NCBI GenBank assembly: GCA_037367405.1
Contig: JAZKJV010008871.1
Span: 62,001 to 126,000 of the forward strand
Length of the DNA: 64,000 nt
DNA from: Ottelia alismoides
Taxonomy: Eukaryota; Streptophyta; Magnoliopsida; Alismatales; Hydrocharitaceae
Direction: 5' to 3'
Notes under the pieces: generated by a model
What the model saw: the letters and a program-made list of their open reading frames with translations, nothing else
Databases searched by the model: none
What the model was told of the DNA's origin: nothing
Shown: positions 45,701 through 57,734 of the stretch, in pieces
Position numbering within the stretch: the stretch's first letter is position 1
How the letters are laid out: each line of letters opens with the position of its first letter
Position numbers and translations under genes: made by a program

Positions 45701-46611
45701 AGCTACTGTCTATCTTAGAAAATACCAAAAATATTAAAACACTTTGAAAAATTCTAAAAAAATTATCTATTGTCTATTTTATTTTCTTTTAGTGTTAATC
45801 CAAAAACCACTTAAAAATTCAAAACCAAAACCTTAAAAATTAGAAAATACCAAAAAACTTCCAAAAAATCTAAAAAATTATAGAAAACTCCAAAAAATGA
45901 AAAATCAGGTCTTGTAGGTTCTCCATTTTATTCTCTTTATTTTAAAATTAAGTTGGGAAAATTTTGATATTATTTAATATTTTTCCTTCCCATTTTAATT
46001 TCGACCAGAACATTAATTCACTGTTTTCTTTATTTTGACTTTTAAAAATACCAAAAACATTCTGAAAAATACCCAAAACCATAAAAACAGTAAAAAATCA
46101 TAAAAGACCAAAAAGATTTTATTCCCTAGTTTTTGACTATTTTTCCCTATTTTTATAAATATTTTATCCTCTCTTTTCTTATATTGTATATATATTCCAA
46201 TATTGAAAAGGAAATATAAAAATATAAAATATAAAAAGAAAATATAAATTTAGAAAAATCAAAAAATCAAAAAATCAAAATACAAAATTAAAAATTAAAT
46301 AAAAAATTAATTAAAAAATTAAAAACCCACAACATTTACATTTGCATAATGTAGACACTACATCACATTCACACATACACTTGTGGATCTATCCTGCCTT
46401 GCTCCCTGTGTTCGAACTCTCTACATACTTGTACCTATACATTTTTTATGTAGAGTTAAAAATAAATTTTAACTTCATATTTGTTTGTCATTTCTTGATA
46501 TTTACTATTGTGGGTTAATTGTTGACTAAATATAGGATTTTGTAGTGGTCAAGACATCGACTGCGGTTTCGCCTTGTGAAACCGTACGACCCTCGAATTG
46601 TGTGTTTATCA
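42781..46611 (+). mobile_element. Element E: solo LTR (3831 bp)
   Basis: Starts TGATGAATCC, ends GTGTTTATCA, flanked by the perfect 5-bp duplication gtgca (42776-42780 and 46612-46616). There is no interior, so it arose by recombination between the two LTRs of a full element. Overall layout (AT-rich, GC-rich from about 43960, AT-rich) matches the LTRs of A and B, and its last part resembles D's LTR. A TTTAAAAACC near 44467 may be its TATA region. Open frames in the GC-rich part are not accepted as genes. Confidence 0.93.
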
Positions 46612-47669
46612 GTGCACAAGATAAGAATCAAAACTATCACCATAGACTGGGAAATCGTCCATTAACACCTTGAGAAAGCTATCGATCATATCAATAAAGA
46701 CAATTAACATACACATTTGAAATGAAGCAGGGGCATTGCACAATTCAAAGAGCATTCTCTTGAAGGCATAGATGCCAAATGGACAAGTGAACATAGTCTT
46801 ATCTTGATCTTCAAGGGCGATCGCCACTTGGTTGTTCTCAGAGTATCCATTTAAAAAGTAGAAGAACTCCTTCCATGCCAACCTTTATAGCACTTGGTCA
46901 ATGAACGACAGAGGAAAGTGGTCCTTCTTGTTTGCTACGTTTAGGCACCAACAATCAACACGAATACACCATGATGTCGGTACTTGAGCAGAAATCTCCT
47001 CTCCTTGGTCATTTGTAACCACGATGATATCGAATTTCTTTAGAATTCATGCAAATGGGGCTCACCCACTTCAAGTCGGAGATAGGGTAAATCAATCCAG
47101 CTTCACACCAATTCGTGATTTCTTTCATGATAATGTCCCATAGGTTAGGGTTCAACATTCGTTGGAATTTACAGGATGGTTTGCAATCATCTTCTAGATA
47201 GATATGGTGTGAACAAAAGGCTAGATTTATCCCTCAAAGATCCAAAACATTTCAACCAAGTACCTTGTGGTTTTTCTCTAAAACCTCGAGCAAGCGAGAT
47301 TCCTGAATCGAGGTTAGCCTGCTACTAATGATGAATGAATACATATTATGTTCAACCACAAGGAAAGAATACTTTAGGCATGTCAAAAGCTGCTTCAATT
47401 CAGCTAATTGTTGAGTCTGCTTCACAGATACTTCAAAAACTGAGCTGGTAGGGGAATAATCTGTTGAACATAAGGAGGTGTTGTCCACCTCTGTCACTCT
47501 TGGATTAGATAAAAATGTACCGAACATATCTGCAATGATTTCATCTTGTTTAGTTTGACTTGAATCTTCTTTGAATAAGCTGATCAGTGATATTGAAGCT
47601 TTCTCACTGTTGGCAATGGAGCAAGGATCGATTGTGCTTTTCCAGGTCCTCCTATGAAGAGTGGAGTTA

Positions 47670-48256
47670 CTATGTCAAGATGTCATTCAAAGAGATTTGT
47701 TGATCACTAATATCAACAATGTCACAATCTTCAGCTGATGATTCTCTTTGACTTCTCTCAAATGTGCTCTCTGCAGCTTTTGGCTCATTGATCATATCCA
47801 TAGTGAATCTTTCACTGCAGGAGTGGAACATGATCTTTCCAGACCCATAATCAACTACCACTTTGGAGGTTCAAAGGAATGATCGACCAAGAATAATTGG
47901 AGTCTGGAGTAATGGTGTATGCAAATGCATGTCCAGGACAACGAAGTGTACTAGGAAGCACATATCCTGCACAGTTACGATAATGTCTCTAATAAACCTC
48001 TGGGTTGCTTAATGGTTCTATCAGTAAACTGAAGGATCATGTGTGTGGGTTTAAGCGAACCCAACTCGAATTCCTGAAGTAATGATGAGGGCATGTGGTT
48101 TACAGAGGAACCACAATCAAGCAAGGTTCGCTCAAAAAATTGATCAAATATTTCACATTTGATTAAATGTACTCCCGTGTATGGCTTCTTCGTTGGGAGA
48201 TCACTGATAGCATTTACTGTGTCGTGGTCAAGATGTGTTTTTCTCTTCAGACACAT
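47670..48256 (-). pseudogene. Element D protease, broken
   Basis: The minus frame 48256-47975 has LLDCGSSVNHMPSSLL followed by ILQFTDRTIKQPRGLLE. After a break, MVVDYGSGKIMFH (47861) is the C-terminal part of the same fold. In retropepsins the first motif carries the catalytic Asp, normally followed by Thr/Ser, or Leu in Athila. Here it is Cys, where B has Gly. Would process the Gag-Pol polyprotein. Confidence 0.85.
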
Positions 48257-48599
48257 CTATTCTTGCGGGGTTGATGCTTCAAGGTGCATGCCTCTTTCAA
48301 ACCTTTTTTCACAGCTGGCATGTATTCCATGTCCTTAAAAATGGCATTTCTAGAACAAGATTTTGAATAATGTCCACAACACCAAGGTTTGACAATGCAT
48401 TTTTCGACTTTTTAAATTTTTTTCGAATTTTTTATAGCATCAGGGAAAGGAATATTCACGAAACCAAAAGCATTGTTCTGAGTTACATCATTATTTACAA
48501 ATGACTGGCAAGAAGGTGTATCGTCATTTAAAATAGGCAAAAAGGTATTTGCAGGAGCTTCAGCTTTGTCGATCATCTCGTGAGCTCTGTTGATGCTAG

Positions 48600-51132
48600 G
48601 TTCTCCTCAGCTTGCTTGGCTCAGCCTTGGCTATTATTCTATTTTTAGTCTTTTTATTTTTGCTGATGTTTTTTGGATTTTCTGATGGTGGTGGTCTGGT
48701 GCGACTCCTCCTCCTTCTTCCTCAACCACCTCTGATGTTGGACCGACTGATGCAGAAGATGAAGATTCGACAGAAGACGCGTGATTCTTCCCCTTATCTA
48801 CAACAGACGGCTGTAAAGTCCTACTACTCATGAGAGTCACCACATTAGATAATATAAAATCAGATATACCTGACTCTACAGGATCGGATGAGACATCACG
48901 AACTACCTACTCCTTACAATTGAAAGTGTTGGGGTTGGCCTCGACCTATTCTAGAATCAGAGTTTTGGTGGCAGTGAGGTCATCGAGCTTCTGCCTCATC
49001 TCTGCTAGGCTCTTCACCAGTTGAGTCAAGCAGTCAATGGCATGGTTCACGGGAGGAACCTCAGATAGTTCAACGTGTTGATCACGTTGATAATGATAAT
49101 GCGGTGGAGGTTGCAAATGAGAATACTGAGAATGATACCGAGGAGGAGGGGGCTGCTGGTTCTACTGAACAACAACGTAGGTCTAATACGACTGGTGCTA
49201 GCGGTATGTCGACTGTTGATATTGAGAGTATTGTCTCCAAGTGTCATGATATGGTGGAGACTGGTGCTGCTAAGGTTGGGAATAGACAAACTTCACACCA
49301 TGAGGTTGGTGGTACGACCGAATGATAGGAGACTAGCCCTGCTGATGTCTGCCGGGATGGTCTAGTTGTGCATCATTATTTTAGATGTTGTTCACCTATT
49401 GAATTTAGGGTGGAGGTAGGAAATACTGATCCACATAAGATGGTTCGGTCTTAGGCTGGTAGATGAACATCTGCTATTGTGGCTGCTACTGAGGTGCCTG
49501 ATCGGGAGCTTGCACGTAGTATACATGCTGGATCGGTTATACTAGACTCCGTTGAGGTTGTTGTGGTGATGACAACTCCTTCATCTTAGCGAGAGTCTTG
49601 ATGGATGTGCTCACAGACTGACAGGAGTTGATTGTGCTGACAAGCAGCTCTAGCTTCTTAGTAATCTGGTTCAGTTTGTCCACATACCGAGTTCTCTGTT
49701 CGACAGATAATATTTCAAGGTCTTATGATCATTTTTCAATAATGTCCACTTTGACATGTGGCTCCTGATAATTCTAAGGTTGGAGCTCTCGTCCCTGACC
49801 ACTTCATGAGATGGCACCATATTGGCGAGCTTATGGTGGATCTGCGGCTAGTGCCGATATACACATGATGAAGACAAGGCAACCTCTCCTTCGACCATTT
49901 CCTCGAAAAACTACCATACGACATCTTCATCCTTGTTGAAATGAGATCCTCCACATGTAACATGTACAAGCCTCTGACTCTCAGTAGTCAGACCCCCCGA
50001 AGAAATGTTGGACCATGCTGGTCCGAGGAATGTCATGGTGGGGGAACTTCTCTTGAAGATCTTTAAACCTCTCCTAGGCTTCATGGACGGACTCGTGCAG
50101 TCCCTGAGAGAAGTTGGAAATTCTATCCCGTATCTGATTGAGACAACGAAATGGATAGAACTTATGGAGGAATGTAGACTTCAATTCCTCCCAGATCATA
50201 ACGACCTTCCCGAAATGATTGATTATGTATAATACCTTGTCTTGAAGACTTGATAAAAGGTTGTCATCTTAACCATGCCTAGCGGGATGTTAGGTAGTAT
50301 GTGGTTCTGCAGATGCGGGAAAACTACTGGAGATGGATGTATAATTCCTTGTTTGTGTTTTCATAGAACGAGGGGAGAAGAGCCAAGAATTGTGGCTTTA
50401 TATTGAAATGTCTGTGGACCTGAGGAATATGGATCCACTCTGTCATATGGCCATCACCATGATTATAAGTCTCCTTGAGTTTAATCTTGGGAGCCTCTCT
50501 TCTTTGTTCATATTCACCTCCACATGGTCCATCTCTCTGTTCTTCATCTCCCCTTCCTCCTCCTCCTCGGTTCTCTCTTTCTCTCCTCAAATCATTAAGC
50601 ATGTCAGTGAAGGAAACCTGAGCAAGAGCCTGATCTGTGAGTTGTTGTTGAATCAACTAAATAGATGCAAGCAACTGAGTGTTCACGACATTCTGATCTG
50701 GCTTTGGGCCATATATGGTTGTTGTAGTCCCTTCCTTTTTCCTTGAGGAGCTATCTCAGAATCAGACTTAGAGGAAATGTAATCTAGATCGGGGTCCAGA
50801 TTCGGTTCCTAATCTATACAATGAGATACATCACTATCAAACTGGTATTGAGCACCAGATGAAAATATGAGTGTGGAATTAGATTAAATCGTAGACATGG
50901 ATGAATGGAGAACTTGATATGAACAGAAATCGATCTCCAATCACAAGGGGCAGATTTTGGGACAAGAGTGATCCTGGTTTGTTAGATAATGAGAAGACAA
51001 GGAGCCTAGAAAGTGGTTCACAAGATCTGAACCTAGCTCTTGGGAATCACCTCGAATTATTAGAGATGTCGGATCCATGGAATCGATGTGAGTATCAGCT
51101 GGGTTCTGACTAAACCATTTATGAGTTGACAT
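48600..51132 (-). pseudogene. Element D gag, broken
   Basis: Probable start ATG at 51132 (MSTHKWFSQ), which resembles the MSTNK start in element C. A Gly/Arg/Glu-rich segment (about 50600), then the Athila gag core: FNIKPQFLALLPSFY (about 50370), FPTSLRD-region remnants, HEAWERFKDLQEKFPHH (about 50060) and VQHFFGGSDY in shifting frames. A Gln/Tyr/Pro-rich linker (about 49300-49050) and a Ser/Val-rich tail (48843-48640) follow. It has many stops and shifts. Would have formed the particle shell. Confidence 0.8.
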
Positions 51133-52805
51133 CTTGAGGTAAAAGAGGAATAGATGATGAGTATAAAATATGGTGATCAACAAAGAGAGGAAATGAAGAG
51201 AATATAAGAAGAAGGCTCAAAGTGAGCAAAGTAAAAAAATGTAAATAGAAGCAAAGAAAATGGTGCAAGTGTGCATGACTGATCTTTATCCTTAAACTAG
51301 ATTCAAACAAACACAAAGAAATGGATTCACCAACTCAACGCTTGTCAAGCCGTAAGAGTTCGACTATTTTTATTTTTTTTAGTTTAATTGTTATTCAAGC
51401 AATCTTGTAGCTTGTCCTTAGAGGCTAGACCCATAGGAGAGTGAGCTGCAATAGATACTTCCTACTTCCTTTATAACATGTAGTTTGCACTTTTTAGAGG
51501 TCCTTGGTATTGATCAGGGGATGGCTACTCAACCAAAGAATAGGAGTGAGGAAGCTGATAATGGCAAATCAAGTACTTCGAACCAAGTCCATGAGCAGAC
51601 AAGGTCCTACTCAGACGCGGGACGATGAAACAAGTGTCCCCGTGAGGGATGACCTATGCTCAATACTTCAAACTAAGTCTAGAAGCAAATGAATCCCTAC
51701 TCAGCCATGTACGATAGAAGTACCAGTACTTCACCTAGCTCAGGTGATAATCAAGGCAACCATAGATTGGGTTCTAGGCTTTAATCCCCAATGGTCTCTC
51801 CTCGCTCTGTCTGGAGTGTACCTTAAAATAGTGTGGGCTTTATGAATCCAATACAATGAAGTCTGTTTCAAAATTTATTTAGTGCCAAAGTGTTATTAGC
51901 AGACTCCTTATTTTAATTTTTTGAATTTTCAAATTTTGGGGTAATTTTTAAAAAAATGCCTAACGATTTTTTTGGATTTTCTTTAAGTCCTAAGTTAATC
52001 AAAACTAGGGGAGAAGGTAGAAAAGTAATGCAAGTATCATGATGCTAGAAAACTCATCATCATGATGAATGATGTATGCTCATATAGAAGACTGAAAGTG
52101 CTTCCCATCTCTCTCCATGCACGATGCAAGATAAGAAATTAAATTTACAATTCGTGCGATATGCAATTTGCTGAAATTACCTTAAGCAGGAATTATTATT
52201 AATCGTAAAGAACTAATTTAATTTGACTAAGGTCTAAGTATAGAGATTATAGGCACATGCAGATAATTAGGGCTTTGGACCTAATGACCGAGTCAAGCAG
52301 TCCTTAAGACTATGGGCTCATTTACATAAACAAATAAAAAGAAAGACGGGAAGCACAAATCGTGGAAAAAAATAAAATAATGAGAAAATATGGAGAATAA
52401 AAGTGAGAATGCAGTGAAAACATGAGAAATCGGGCATGCCCCCAGATGAACAAACACCTAGTAAAATAGGCTTGCTATTTTCCAAGTGTCCAAGTGTCTG
52501 AACCCGCATTATTAGAATAATAAAGAGTCTCTCTCTCACGAAAGAAAATAAGATCTATGTTAATGCTACTCTGCTCGACTCTTCTCCTCAAGCTTCTCTC
52601 CTGCTCTCTCCTACCGGCTCAACAAAGAAATCCAGTTTTCACTCTGCTTGGCTGCCTCGGTCTCCAAGAAGACCATCCTCGCATAGCGAGCCCTCGCAGA
52701 AAAGTCAACAGAAGAAACAATTAGAACAGATAAACAACTATTTAAATAAAGAAAATAGATATAGAGAACAATGCAACTGGTAGGCGTAACTATCCAATGC
52801 ATTGC
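51133..52805 (-). other. Element D leader
   Basis: No gene. The pre-ORF block shared with A, B and C lies at 51325-51362 (minus strand GCGTTGAGTTGGTGAA). Close to the primer site, 52650-52700 reads TGCGAGGGCTCG on the minus strand, equivalent to TTGCGAGGGCCCG in B. The middle contains no recognisable structure. Confidence 0.6.
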
Positions 52806-52823
52806 TCCTTGACAACGACGCCA
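52806..52823 (-). promoter_or_regulatory. Degenerate primer-binding site (tRNA-Asp), element D
   Basis: Minus strand TGGCGTCGTTGTCAAGGA, four mismatches to the plant tRNA-Asp complement, one base from the start of the LTR-like sequence at 52825. The decay fits D being the oldest element. Confidence 0.7.
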
Positions 52824-52824
52824 A

Positions 52825-54659
52825 TGCAGATCGCTCGAGTTACCTAACATTCGATCTTAGAAGAGCATGCAGTGTCTGACAAGTTGGATTCGACAATCAC
52901 TGTATCATCCCTCTCTCAGCACTCGCTACTCAAACAATCCGAATCAACAAACAATCAATCCAGGAATAATATATAACAATGAAGGTATGTAATTTGGAAT
53001 TTATTGTACCCTACAAAATGTGTGTATAGTGCGTATGTAGGCATTGAACCACTGAGAACAATGGAGGATAGGTATAGTTATCACTGATTAATAATAATTA
53101 AAAATAATAATTTTTGTATTTTAGCTTTTTCTATTTTTTGTGGGGTTTTAATTATATTCAAATTTTATGGATTTTAAGTGGTTTATATTTTTTATATTTT
53201 TATATTTTATCATCTTTTTAATTTTGTAGAATTTAGTAATTTTTTATTTTTAATTGTAATATATACTTATATAATTAAATAATGATATAATAGAAATTAT
53301 CAGTCCTATATGAAATATATAGTATATATATATATAGTTTTATATTTTTAGATATATATACACACACATTTAAAACTCATAAAAGAAAATGTTTTTATGT
53401 TTTTAATATTTTCTTTATTTTTGGTAATTTTTATTAAGATTTTTGCTAAATTTTATGTATTTTAATGTGTTAAAAATAAAATAGTGAGTAAAGTATTATA
53501 GCCGAATTGTTTTGGATTTTAAAAATAGATAATAAGTTTAAAATTCCCAAAAATATTTTTAATATATGTTATATATAGTAAGGAAAAATATCAGGCATAA
53601 AACAATATTTTTTTTATTTTTAATGATTTTTATAGCTTTATAGATTTTTAGGGTTCTGTAATTTTTAAGGTTTTAGTTTTATTTTTTTAGTGATTTTTAG
53701 ATATATATTAGAATATATAATGATATTCCTAATATAATATTTTGTAATTTTTAGAAGTGTTTTGATAAATTTTGGAATTTTTAATAATCAAACATGAAAT
53801 AAAAATCTTCCTTTTGATTTTTATAAACAGGAAAATAATTTTAATGCCATGCAAAAAATATATATGATAAATATAGCTAGAAGACACTAAAGATAATTTT
53901 CCTATAATATTCAGATATAAAATGCTATTTTTAACAATACATATACACAAAATTAAAATTAAGAACTGGCAGGGACCCACGTGCAATTTCAAAAAACTTT
54001 AATTGCATTCATCAACCATAAAAAGTAATGTCTAAGGGTATACAAGTAATTTATCCAATTAATTCCACATTTAATATGCTCCTAGTAGGGGTGAAATGCA
54101 ATAAAAATAAACTCCAGGTCTGCGCATGCAATTTTTACCAAAATTTAACACTATATATATAATATGGTACTAAAGAAAAATATCCGAAGCTATTGGGCTT
54201 GGATGCAAAAAGACCAGGCGCCTAACACGTACAAGCATGTGAGGTGACTTGGCAAGGGACCTAAGTGTGATTACAATAAAATTCGGGGTCTACTTGCAAT
54301 TTATACAGGAAATATTACGCTTAATAAACTATTTATAGGGCTAAGGATAAATATAACTAATGCAGCGGGGCACAAGTGTTATTTACCCTTTATTGTGTGC
54401 TATCCAACAACCAACAGATCTTCACTTACATACGTGGATGGATAGGATGGCTCGGTATCGATTCACAGATGTAGCACCCAGATTAGATCTAGGATCTGAT
54501 CAGATGGCTAGCGTGAACCTCATCGGGCGGCTACTGCTACGCCAGGCATCCGTTCTTGATCAGATGGTGATGAAGCCCATTGGAAGAATCAGGGGCAAAC
54601 CTGTGTTGGGCAAGTTTCAATCTCATGTATCTTGCGACTCCAACCTCCTCTTATGATGT
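52825..54659 (-). repeat. Element D 5' LTR, inner part
   Basis: AT-rich sequence followed to the right by CACGTG-type and GGGACCTAAG/TGCAATTT motifs as in the other LTRs. Parts resemble, reversed, the end of solo LTR E. It is cut at 54659 by element F (gatgt at 54655-54659 would be F's left target copy), and the remainder is outside the window. A TA/CA microsatellite-like stretch lies at 53320-53370. Confidence 0.75.
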
Positions 54660-57636
54660 TGATGAACATCAAATTTGCCTCTTTAAGAATCAGTAATTGT
54701 AGTAGTATAGGAGGCAAATTCGGTTCAGCAAAAACCACAGTCCTTTGAATGTTGTGGACATTTATACTTGGCAAGTCTACCAAGGTCGAACATAAGGACA
54801 CGGCTACTTAATTTATTTATCGAATTTCGATTCAAAAAGTACAAGTGTGAATTAATTTCAAGTTCAGGTCTGCAAGATGCACTATGCTAATTACCATGCA
54901 ATGCCATGATGAATGCATTTTTTAGTTAATTTTTATGCAATTTAAAGTGATGAATGAGCAAATATGCAAGGTTACATGTAGTCTAAATAAAAGATTACAA
55001 AGATACCCTAAAAGTATGAGCATCATATCAGAAATAGAAATCAGAGTCGACTGAATCACAACATGAAGAACAATCATCAAATCAAAGCAAGAACAAGGAG
55101 AGCAGGGTCTCATTTATCACATAAAAAATCACTTCATTTAAAATAGTGACAAATGAGAAAATTAGATATGCTATGATGTAGAGGATAAAATAAGGATCAA
55201 AACGATACTAAAATCATGCAATTTGGACCTACGATGCTCAAGTTATGAAGAAAACAATGCAGGGGCATAATTGTAATAAAAATGCAAGAAAATAAAAGGA
55301 TAAACCTTACATTTAGATCCCTGGAGGGACCTAAATGCAAATAAGAAAACCCGCCTGGGCCCCTGTGAAATTTTTCCATGCACGGGGGCCTTTTTGCAAT
55401 TTCTGGAAAGTAGGAGGGCCTCCCTATAAAATACCCAGGCACGCACGTGAGGCACGTGCCTGGGGACCAAATTGTAATTATGTGAAAGCTTGGGGTCCTT
55501 CATGCAAATTTCCCAGGACCCCATGTGCGGTGCACGTGAGGCACCTAGGCTCGGGAGGGTGCTCTGGCTCAGGCCACGTGGAAGAATCTGGAGGTTCGGC
55601 TCGAGGTTCAGTGGGACCCGAGCCTATAGGTCAGGATATGAGGCTCGGGCACCACGTGGCATCATCGTAGCCATCCGATCCGGATGATTGGACGACAGTC
55701 GTAGCATCTTCATCCTTTGCAGGTCATCGGAGAAGGCGGGGCTCCGGCGACCTGCTGATCGCTCCGTCTTGCCTCGCGAGGCCATCTGATGGTCGAGGAA
55801 GGTGTATGATCCCCTGGCGAAGCTCGTGGAGACCATGCGGAGCTCCGTCAGCGTGTGGGATGGCGAGATGGAGCTCGGTCGTCGGAGCAGAAACTCGAGA
55901 TCGGAAGCTGGGGCTAAGTTCCGTCCATTAAAGACCTGCAGGGGGTGCATCGGATGTCCGAGCATGCATGTGTTGTGTGTGAGTGATGTGAGATGAGTGG
56001 TGGTCCAGTGGGACGGAGGGAGCGGTGGACCTGGGGTGTCTTCTCCGGCGGAGCAGAGGGAGACGTGAATCGGAGTGGTTGGGGTTGTGAAGAAGAAGGA
56101 AATGGTCGACGAGGATCGGAGTGATAGGGTGGAGATGTTGGAGTAGTCGGAGGAAGGTGGACAATGATGGAAATGAAGGGAAAATTAGGAGAAATAGAGG
56201 GACAAATCACCTTGCCGGAGCAAGGTGTTGGTGGCGGAGGAAGTGGCCTGGGCTGGGCTTCGGTTGAAGCCCTGGGTCTTCGCACGACAGGGTCGACCCT
56301 TCCCCGGTGCTCAGCGACGCTTGATGGTAACCGCTACATGGCCGGAGGCCACGGATCACACTGGGGCTTCGGTCGTCATCGCCTCCTTGAAAGGGCTTTT
56401 CCGCTGTCATCGGAGTGTCGGAGGCTGGGCCGAAGCCCCAAAATGGTGGATGCGGTCTCTGGTGGCGGGGGTGGTGGTTAAATAGGCGGCAGAGCTCGGA
56501 GGTTACGTTGATGGAGGGTTGGTTTTAACGGAGTTTTAATGGTGAGGGAATAATGAAGGTGGTGCATCAATGGAGGCGCGAAGATGGTGGAGGTAACGGC
56601 TATGCGGAGGCGCTGTTAGGAGAGGAAGGAGGTGGCTGGAGTGACGGCTAAAAATGGAAGGGGATCGTGGGTCAGCGAAGCGTAATGGTTGAAGGGAGGG
56701 GGGTTACGTAAGGTAGGGGACGATGTGTGAGCCGTCGGATCCCATGATCCAACGACTGGGATAGTGGGGCGAGTAGAGGGTTGCGATCAGATACGAGGAT
56801 CTAATCGCACGACTGATGTTAGGGCGTGAGGGAGCGGCCGAGATTGAATGATGGGGGAGGTCTAACGGTGAGAGATAGAGGGGTGACGTGGAGTGCGGGG
56901 AAGCGTTGGATGGTATGTGATCGGTCGGCTGTGGTGAAGAGGCGACGTGGCAAGATGCTGTGTGTTGGATCAAAGGAAGATCGAGCGGTTGTGGATAGGG
57001 CGCAGATGAGCGGCGGCGATGTGATTTAATGGAACGATCTGACGGCTGACGATGGAGCGGTAATGGACGGCTAAGATTGAGGCGGGGAGGAGATCCAACG
57101 ACAAATCGGAGAGGCTGGGTGTCAAGAGAAGTGGCGGGCCACGTGGTGGCTCCAGAGAGCGCCACGTGGCCCAATCAGGAAATATAGAAGGTTAAATACA
57201 AAAAAAAAATACAAAATAAATAGTTAGAGGCAAAATTAGGAAAAAAGTCAAAACATGAAAGTTGCTCGTCTCGACGAGATCTACAACTTTTATGTTGAAC
57301 AAAAAGCCAAAAGAGGTCATTTGTACAAAAAGTATTTTTGGGGGTATTTTTAAGGGGGATAAAAACACCGATTTTTATCTTTGATTTGTTTTTGTATTTT
57401 TTAGTCTTTTTAAAGGTTAGTGACTTACGGACAATTACTCGGCCTAATTTTTTAGGGTTTTTTGATGATAAAGTAAATACAAGAAAAATAAGTGGAATTA
57501 AATACAATAATTAAGGTTTAATTAATACACAATATAATACAGGATAAAAATAAAGAATTAAAGATGATCTTTATTGGAATGGTTAAGCCAGGGTTTTAAT
57601 AGAAGACTTTTAGCATGATGAATACGAGATTCATCA
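54660..57636 (-). repeat. Element F 3' LTR (left copy)
   Basis: 2977 bp. The minus-strand start TGATGAATCTCGTATTCATCA forms an 8-bp stem, and its end is GATGTTCATCA. TATA-like TATTTAA on the minus strand lies at 56478-56484. A GC-rich part (55500-57170) holds chance frames. GGGCCT/TTTGCAATTT modules with CACGTG lie at 55320-55560. It shares GCTCGTCTCGACGAGATC with a similar phrase in element C's LTRs. Confidence 0.93.
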
Positions 57637-57650
57637 TACCCCTATACTTA
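57637..57650 (-). promoter_or_regulatory. Element F polypurine tract
   Basis: Minus strand TAAGTATAGGGGTA directly before the LTR start TGATGAATC. Same core as in A and C. Confidence 0.82.
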
Positions 57651-57734
57651 AACCATGCTCGTCCTCGAGCATCTAAAGAATGAAGGAGTCGGATTAATTC
57701 CTGACAGTGCAAGTGAAGATTTCAAGGCTCAATC

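Larger units (their letters stand above)
41461..47560 (-). pseudogene. Element D reverse transcriptase-RNase H, broken by two insertions
   Basis: Right part (47560-46617): the Athila linker and RT start (LKQLLTCLKYSF, IISSRLTSIQESRLLEVLEK), then FLNGYSENNQVAIALEDQ, TFTCPFG-like MFTCPFGIYAF, LCNAPASFQ and the catalytic YMDD counterpart as VLMDDFPVYGDSF. After the solo LTR (42781-46611) the frame continues at 42775 with CCEVNLVLS and GFYRRFIKDFSKI. RNase H follows on either side of the hAT-like element (ASDFPVRVVLGQRRDKVPYV, EKKSLTVVFTMKKFKSYLLG, VIVYTDHSTI) and ends near 41510 with LLQEFDLQIRDKLG and VADHLS. Removing the insertions restores continuous homology, but stop codons remain. Confidence 0.92.
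40831..54659 (-). mobile_element. Element D: decayed Athila-type LTR retrotransposon (oldest layer)
   Basis: On the minus strand, in Athila order: partial 5' LTR (52825-54659), degenerate primer site, leader, gag, protease, reverse transcriptase, RNase H and part of integrase. Its integrase end and 3' LTR lie beyond element C, outside the window; the rest of its 5' LTR lies beyond F. It is interrupted by a solo LTR and a hAT-like miniature element. All genes carry stops and shifts. It is the only pol-bearing element here. Confidence 0.9.

Noticed and set aside
49104..49325. Plus-strand 73-residue frame that looks protein-like
   Set aside because: It lies antisense to the Gln/Tyr/Pro-rich linker of element D's gag, which explains the lack of stops and the codon-like pattern.
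55624..57174. Several frames of 80-156 residues in the F LTR
   Set aside because: GC-rich LTR sequence; products are low-complexity Pro/Ser/Arg-rich and frames overlap on both strands.
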